A DNA stretch of 64,000 nucleotides from Paenibacillus spongiae (lineage in GTDB: Bacteria; Bacillota; Bacilli; Paenibacillales; Paenibacillaceae). Positions 59,935 through 64,000 of the stretch are shown piece after piece. The stretch covers positions 5,722,501 through 5,786,500 of the forward strand of contig NZ_CP091430.1 of assembly GCF_024734895.1 (NCBI RefSeq). The letters run 5' to 3'. How positions within the stretch are numbered: the stretch's first letter is position 1; every line of letters starts with the position of its first letter. The position numbers and the translations under genes are program-made. The notes beneath the pieces are model-generated. The model was not told where the DNA came from. It did no database searches and was given only the letters and a program-made list of their open reading frames with translations.

Positions 59935-60552
59935 CTATTTCACGTATTCTTTTAGCGCCATATTCAGCTTGAGCACATTTACTCTCGGATCGCCGAACAC
60001 GCCGAGATCGCGTTCTTCGGTATGCTCATCTACAAGCTTGGTTAGCTGCTCCGCTGTTAACCCTGTCAGCTTGCTGATTCTTGGAATTTGAACCTTCGCC
60101 GATTCCGGTGTAATGTGCGGGTCCAGTCCGGAACCGGAGTTCGTCAGCAGCGCAATCGGCACGCGGTCGATCGGTACGTCCGGATTCGCCTTCTGCCACG
60201 CCTCCATCGATGTCTCCACTCTTGCGATCAAATCGGCGTTAGATGGTCCATAGTTGTTCGATCCCGATCCTTCCGCCTTGTAATCGATACTCGATATACG
60301 CCCGTGAAAATATGCCGGATCGGTAAACGGTTGACCGATCAATTCGGAGCCTACAACCAGACCGTCCCGGTCCTCCAACACGCTGCCATTGGCTTGATCC
60401 GGGAACAGAAGCTGAGCCGCTCCCGTACTCACGAGCGGATAGACCAAACCGCACAATACGATAAACACCAGGCTCGCCCGAACAGCAACCGCCCAGACCG
60501 ATCCGCTCCATGCCCCACCGCTATCTTGTTCTATATTCACAGCTTGCTTCAT
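59935..60552 (-). CDS. kdpC: K+-transporting ATPase subunit C
   Basis: 205 residues from the ATG at 60552 (AGGAGG 9 bases before); the longer frame to 60624 has no SD. One N-terminal membrane helix (AVRASLVFIVLCGLVYPLVS) is followed by a cytoplasmic-membrane-face domain with GSELIGQPFTDPAYFHGRIS, SNNYGPSNADLIARV, PIALLTNSGSGLDPHITPES and VDEHTEERDLGVFGDPRVNV, all KdpC signatures. It stabilises the KdpFABC pump. It is the last kdp structural gene, 78 bases after kdpB. The KdpD-like gene no longer follows directly because of the repeat island. Confidence 0.95.
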   Translation of the reverse strand: MKQAVNIEQDSGGAWSGSVWAVAVRASLVFIVLCGLVYPLVSTGAAQLLFPDQANGSVLEDRDGLVVGSELIGQPFTDPAYFHGRISSIDYKAEGSGSNNYGPSNADLIARVETSMEAWQKANPDVPIDRVPIALLTNSGSGLDPHITPESAKVQIPRISKLTGLTAEQLTKLVDEHTEERDLGVFGDPRVNVLKLNMALKEYVK

Positions 60553-60630
60553 TGTTACCTTCCTCCTAGTGGCAATCGTACCGCACCGCATGCCAAGCTC
60601 TATGCAGTGCAGCACGACTTCCATTATCTG

Positions 60631-62670
60631 TTATACCCACAAATGGACGATCATGTCGATTAGTTTGATTCCAACAAACGGTGCGATAACACCGCCGAGC
60701 CCATAGACGACCAAATTCCGGCTAAGCAGCTTCGCCGAGCTCATCGGTTTGTACGCTACGCCCTTCATTGCAAGCGGGATGAGCAGTGGAATGATGATCG
60801 CATTGAATAGGAGCGCCGACAGAATCGCGGAGTATGGCGAACCGAGCCGCATGACATTCAGCACGTTCATCTCGGGAATCGCGAGCAAGAATATCGCGGG
60901 GATAATGGCAAAATATTTGGCCACATCGTTTGCAATACTGAACGTTGTCAGCGCGCCGCGAGTCATGAGCAGCTGTTTCCCGATGGCCACGACCTCGATA
61001 ATCTTGGATGGATCCGAATCGAGATCGACCATGTTCGCCGCCTCCTTGGCTGCGACCGTGCCGCTGTTCATCGCAAGTCCCACATCGGCCTGCGCAAGCG
61101 CCGGAGCATCATTCGTCCCGTCCCCTGTCATGGCGACCAGCTTGCCTTGCGCTTGTTCTCTACGTATGACGGCGATTTTGTCTTCGGGCTTGCTCTCCGC
61201 GATGAAATCGTCCACGCCCGCTTCACGGGCAATCGTCGCAGCCGTTAGCGGGTTATCCCCCGTACACATGATAGTACGGATGCCCATTCTGCGGAGCTCG
61301 TCGAAGCGTTCCTTCATTCCTGGCTTCACCGTATCCTTCAAATAAATAAGCCCATAAATCCGGTTACCCGCCGCAACCGCCAAAGGCGTGCCTCCCGCCG
61401 AGGCAATGCGTTCCGTTACCGCATCCAAGTCGCTTGGAAGCTTGCCGCCTTGCACTGCGACCCACTGCTTCACGGCATCGACCGCCCCTTTGCGAACGGA
61501 CAGACCGCTCGTTAGGTCAACGCCGCTCATGCGCGTTTCGGCTTTAAACTCGATGAACTGGCCTCCTTCCGCGATTGCCGCGTCATACGTGAACCCTTGT
61601 TTGTTCATAAGCTCAAGCACAGAGCGCCCTTCCGGCGTCTCGTCCTGCAAGGAGCTGATAGCCGCCCATGCCGCAATCTCTTCAGCCGCTGCGCCGCCGA
61701 CCGGCACGAATTCGCTCGCCATCCGGTTTCCGTACGTAATCGTGCCAGTCTTATCGAGAATCATCGTGTTGATATCCCCGGAAGCTTCAACCGCTTTGCC
61801 CGACATCGCCAGTACATTGAACTGCGTCACGCGATCCATCCCCGCAATGCCGATTGCGGACAGGAGACCGCCGATTGTGGTGGGGATCAGGCAGACGAGC
61901 AGCGCGATCAGCACCGGGATTTCCAAATCCACGCCGACATACTTCGCGATCGGCGCCAATGTGACCACCACGATCAGAAAAATGAGCGTCAGGCTGATAA
62001 GAAGCGTATTTAACGCGATTTCATTCGGAGTCTTCTGCCGCTTCGCCCCTTCAACGAGCGAAATCATCCGGTCGATGAACGACTCGCCCGGATCGCTCGT
62101 AATGCGAACGACGATACGGTCGCTGACGACCCGGGTACCTCCTGTGACCGAGCTGAAATCGCCTCCCGCTTCTTTAATCACAGGTGCGGATTCACCCGTA
62201 ATCGCCGATTCGTCAACCGAGGCAAGCCCTTCGATCACTTCGCCGTCGCCCGGAATCATCTCTCCCTGCTCTACGATGACAGTGTCTCCTTTGCGAAGCA
62301 TCGATGCTTGTATGACCGTTATCTCACCATTGACCAGCTTGTTCGCAGCCACTTCCCGCTTCGTCTTCTTCAGCGAGTCCGCCTGCGCCTTCCCCCTGCC
62401 CTCGGCGAGCGCTTCGGCAAAGTTCGCAAACAGAACGGTTACCAGCAGAATCAGGAACACGGTCAGATTGAACGCGAACCGTTCCTCAGCATTGAACCAG
62501 CTTGGAAACAGGGTTAGAAGCAGCACGAGGAACGTTCCGATTTCAACGATGAACATGACCGGATTCCGGATCATGGACGCCGGGTTCAGCTTGATGATAC
62601 TATCGATTACAGCCTGCTTGACGATATCGCCCGTCAGCAGCTTTTTACGTTGCTGCAGTTGTTGTTTCAT
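60631..62670 (-). CDS. kdpB: K+-transporting P-type ATPase subunit B
   Basis: 679 residues, the catalytic subunit of the high-affinity potassium pump. Seen: membrane helices near 35-85, the actuator TGES in [15 protein letters not shown], the selectivity region [18 protein letters not shown], the phosphorylated Asp in [13 protein letters not shown] (about residue 308), and the hinge [29 protein letters not shown] precedes the ATG. It is 16 bases downstream of kdpA. Expression is expected under low potassium through KdpD/KdpE; no kdpE gene is in the window. Confidence 0.97.
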   Translation of the reverse strand: MKQQLQQRKKLLTGDIVKQAVIDSIIKLNPASMIRNPVMFIVEIGTFLVLLLTLFPSWFNAEERFAFNLTVFLILLVTVLFANFAEALAEGRGKAQADSLKKTKREVAANKLVNGEITVIQASMLRKGDTVIVEQGEMIPGDGEVIEGLASVDESAITGESAPVIKEAGGDFSSVTGGTRVVSDRIVVRITSDPGESFIDRMISLVEGAKRQKTPNEIALNTLLISLTLIFLIVVVTLAPIAKYVGVDLEIPVLIALLVCLIPTTIGGLLSAIGIAGMDRVTQFNVLAMSGKAVEASGDINTMILDKTGTITYGNRMASEFVPVGGAAAEEIAAWAAISSLQDETPEGRSVLELMNKQGFTYDAAIAEGGQFIEFKAETRMSGVDLTSGLSVRKGAVDAVKQWVAVQGGKLPSDLDAVTERIASAGGTPLAVAAGNRIYGLIYLKDTVKPGMKERFDELRRMGIRTIMCTGDNPLTAATIAREAGVDDFIAESKPEDKIAVIRREQAQGKLVAMTGDGTNDAPALAQADVGLAMNSGTVAAKEAANMVDLDSDPSKIIEVVAIGKQLLMTRGALTTFSIANDVAKYFAIIPAIFLLAIPEMNVLNVMRLGSPYSAILSALLFNAIIIPLLIPLAMKGVAYKPMSSAKLLSRNLVVYGLGGVIAPFVGIKLIDMIVHLWV

Positions 62671-62686
62671 CTTCTCTTCCCCTCAC

Positions 62687-64000
62687 TTAACGAAGCGTTA
62701 AATATTCCGCAACCGGCCCCAGCGCAATGACCGGAAGAAATGTTAGTGCGCCAATCAACAGCACCGTCCCGATAATAATCCCCGTGAATAGCGCATTATC
62801 CGTACGGAATGTCCCGATCGTCTCCGGTACATGCGTCTTGCGGACGAACGATCCGGCGACGGCTAGCATAGCCATCATGGAGATGTACCGGCCGAAGAAC
62901 ATGACCAATCCGGTCGTAATGTTCCAGAACGGCGTGTTATCCGCTAGTCCTTCGAAACCGGACCCGTTATTGGCGGCCGAAGAGGTGTACTCGTACAAGA
63001 CTTGAGAAATCCCATGGAAGCCCGGATTGGTTATCGAGCCGCTGCCCAGGTCGGTCAAGAAGGCTATCGCCGTCGGAGCCAGAATGATCAACGGATGCAC
63101 CAGGATGGCAATGGCGAGAAGCTTCATCTCGCGCGGTTCAATCTTGCGGCCTAGAAATTCCGGCGTCCGCCCGACCATAAGCCCGCAGATGAATACCCCC
63201 AGCATGGCGTACATCAGCATATTGATCAGCCCGACGCCTTTGCCTCCGAATACGCAGTTCAACATCATCTGGGCAAGCGGGGCTATACCGCCAAGCGGCG
63301 TGAGCGTATCATGCATGTTATTGACGCTGCCGGTAGTGGCCGCGGTCGTCACCGTCGTGAACAAGGCGGATTGAGCGATGCCGAAGCGCACCTCCTTGCC
63401 TTCCATGCTACCTTGCGATGCATCGAAGCCCATGGCGTTCATCGCAGGGCTACCCGCCTTCTCCGAGAAGTAAGTGAGCGAGAGGAAGACAAGGAAGAGT
63501 GCCATCATGGCGGTGAAAATAACCCAGCCCTGCTTCGTATTCCGTGCGAAGCGCCCGAACATATAGGGCAACGATGCCGGCATCGCCCACATCATGAGAA
63601 TCTCAAGCACATTCGTAATGCCATTCGGATTCTCGAACGGGTGCGCCGAGTTGACGCCGAAGAACCCGCCGCCGTTCGTACCGATATGCTTGATCGTCTC
63701 CAGCGATGCTACAGGCCCCAGCGGAATATGCTGCGTAACACCTTGCAGCGTAGTAACGACGAGGGTCGGATTTAGCGTCTGCGGGACTTGGAGCGCCACA
63801 AGAACGAGCGTCATGATGAACGAGAAGGGCAGGAAGATCCGCATGATCCCTTTCACGAAGTCTTCGAAAAAGTTGCCGATCGTCGTCCCTTTGCTCGTGA
63901 TCCCCCGCACGAAAGCGACCGCAACGGCGAATCCCGTGGCTGCCGACGTGAACATCATCATCGTGATGACGGCCATCTGGGTGAGGTAGGTAACGCCAGA
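62687..64000 (-). CDS. kdpA: K+-transporting ATPase subunit A, N-terminus beyond window
   Basis: 437 codons from the right edge to the stop. The frame stays open through 64000 (SGVTYLTQMAVITMMM), which matches the middle of KdpA around the YLTQM region, so the ATG at 63976 is internal and about 120 residues lie outside. Seen: SAATGFAVAVAFVRGI, HIGTNGGGFFGVNSAHPFEN (selectivity loop), TVTTAATTGSVNNMHDTLTP, TSSAANNGSGFEGLADNTPF (selectivity loop). KdpA is the channel-like subunit that binds K+. It heads the kdpABC run. Confidence 0.95.
   Translation of the reverse strand, partial: SGVTYLTQMAVITMMMFTSAATGFAVAVAFVRGITSKGTTIGNFFEDFVKGIMRIFLPFSFIMTLVLVALQVPQTLNPTLVVTTLQGVTQHIPLGPVASLETIKHIGTNGGGFFGVNSAHPFENPNGITNVLEILMMWAMPASLPYMFGRFARNTKQGWVIFTAMMALFLVFLSLTYFSEKAGSPAMNAMGFDASQGSMEGKEVRFGIAQSALFTTVTTAATTGSVNNMHDTLTPLGGIAPLAQMMLNCVFGGKGVGLINMLMYAMLGVFICGLMVGRTPEFLGRKIEPREMKLLAIAILVHPLIILAPTAIAFLTDLGSGSITNPGFHGISQVLYEYTSSAANNGSGFEGLADNTPFWNITTGLVMFFGRYISMMAMLAVAGSFVRKTHVPETIGTFRTDNALFTGIIIGTVLLIGALTFLPVIALGPVAEYLTLR

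Overview
The window looks like a chromosomal segment of a Paenibacillus-type member of the Paenibacillaceae (Bacillota). The reasons are a YesM/YesN two-component pair, AraC-type regulators, DUF4855 and FIMAH-type secreted proteins, a bacilliredoxin, a KinB-like sporulation kinase, a XylR/xylAB locus with a Bacillus-type operator, and strong G-rich Shine-Dalgarno (SD) sites with GTG or TTG starts. No rRNA, tRNA or CRISPR array was found. Most genes are on the minus strand. All identifications were made by reading the sequence; no database search was run.

Layout. 1-5.2 kb: YesM/YesN-like pair (kinase cut by the left edge) and a secreted DUF4855 protein. 5.4-5.8 kb: an acetyltransferase remnant split by a 235-bp IS200/IS605-type mini-element. 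5.9-10.1 kb: nagA, a membrane protein, and a ThuA plus Gfo/Idh/MocA pair. 10.7-14.4 kb: a large secreted nuclease/5'-nucleotidase behind a PhoP-box-like promoter. 14.4-19 kb: a broken and an intact DHA2 transporter, then helD. 19.5-19.8 kb: two tandem small-RNA genes, each behind a four-repeat PhoP box. 19.8-26 kb: housekeeping genes (hydrolase, KDPG aldolase, mutY, AraC regulator, cytochrome c, acpS, nadE, bacilliredoxin). 26-29 kb: KinB-like kinase operon. 29.3-31 kb: an Agr-type quorum-sensing operon without a histidine kinase. 31-35 kb: flavoprotein and EcsAB-like ABC transporter. 35.6-39.9 kb: xylose locus. 40 kb: type I toxin-antitoxin. 40.3-43.8 kb: an ECF sigma factor coupled to a membrane-anchored solute-binding-type anti-sigma candidate and a solute-binding lipoprotein. 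44-47 kb: MFS exporter, GIY-YIG and DUF2087 proteins. 47.6-53.7 kb: two GH38 alpha-mannosidases around a broken CBM9-like gene. 54-64 kb: kdpABC and a sensor-only, tandemly duplicated KdpD, separated by a 3.4-kb island of four repeat families and an IS3 element.

How it fits together. Several loci are nutrient responses: phosphate (nuclease/nucleotidase and small RNAs under PhoP-like boxes), potassium (kdp), xylose (XylR operator plus cre) and mannosides (GH38 pair). The strongest candidates for undescribed biology are the paired Pho-type small RNAs, the ECF/solute-binding sensor module, the kinase-less Agr operon, and the duplicated KdpD with its repeat island.
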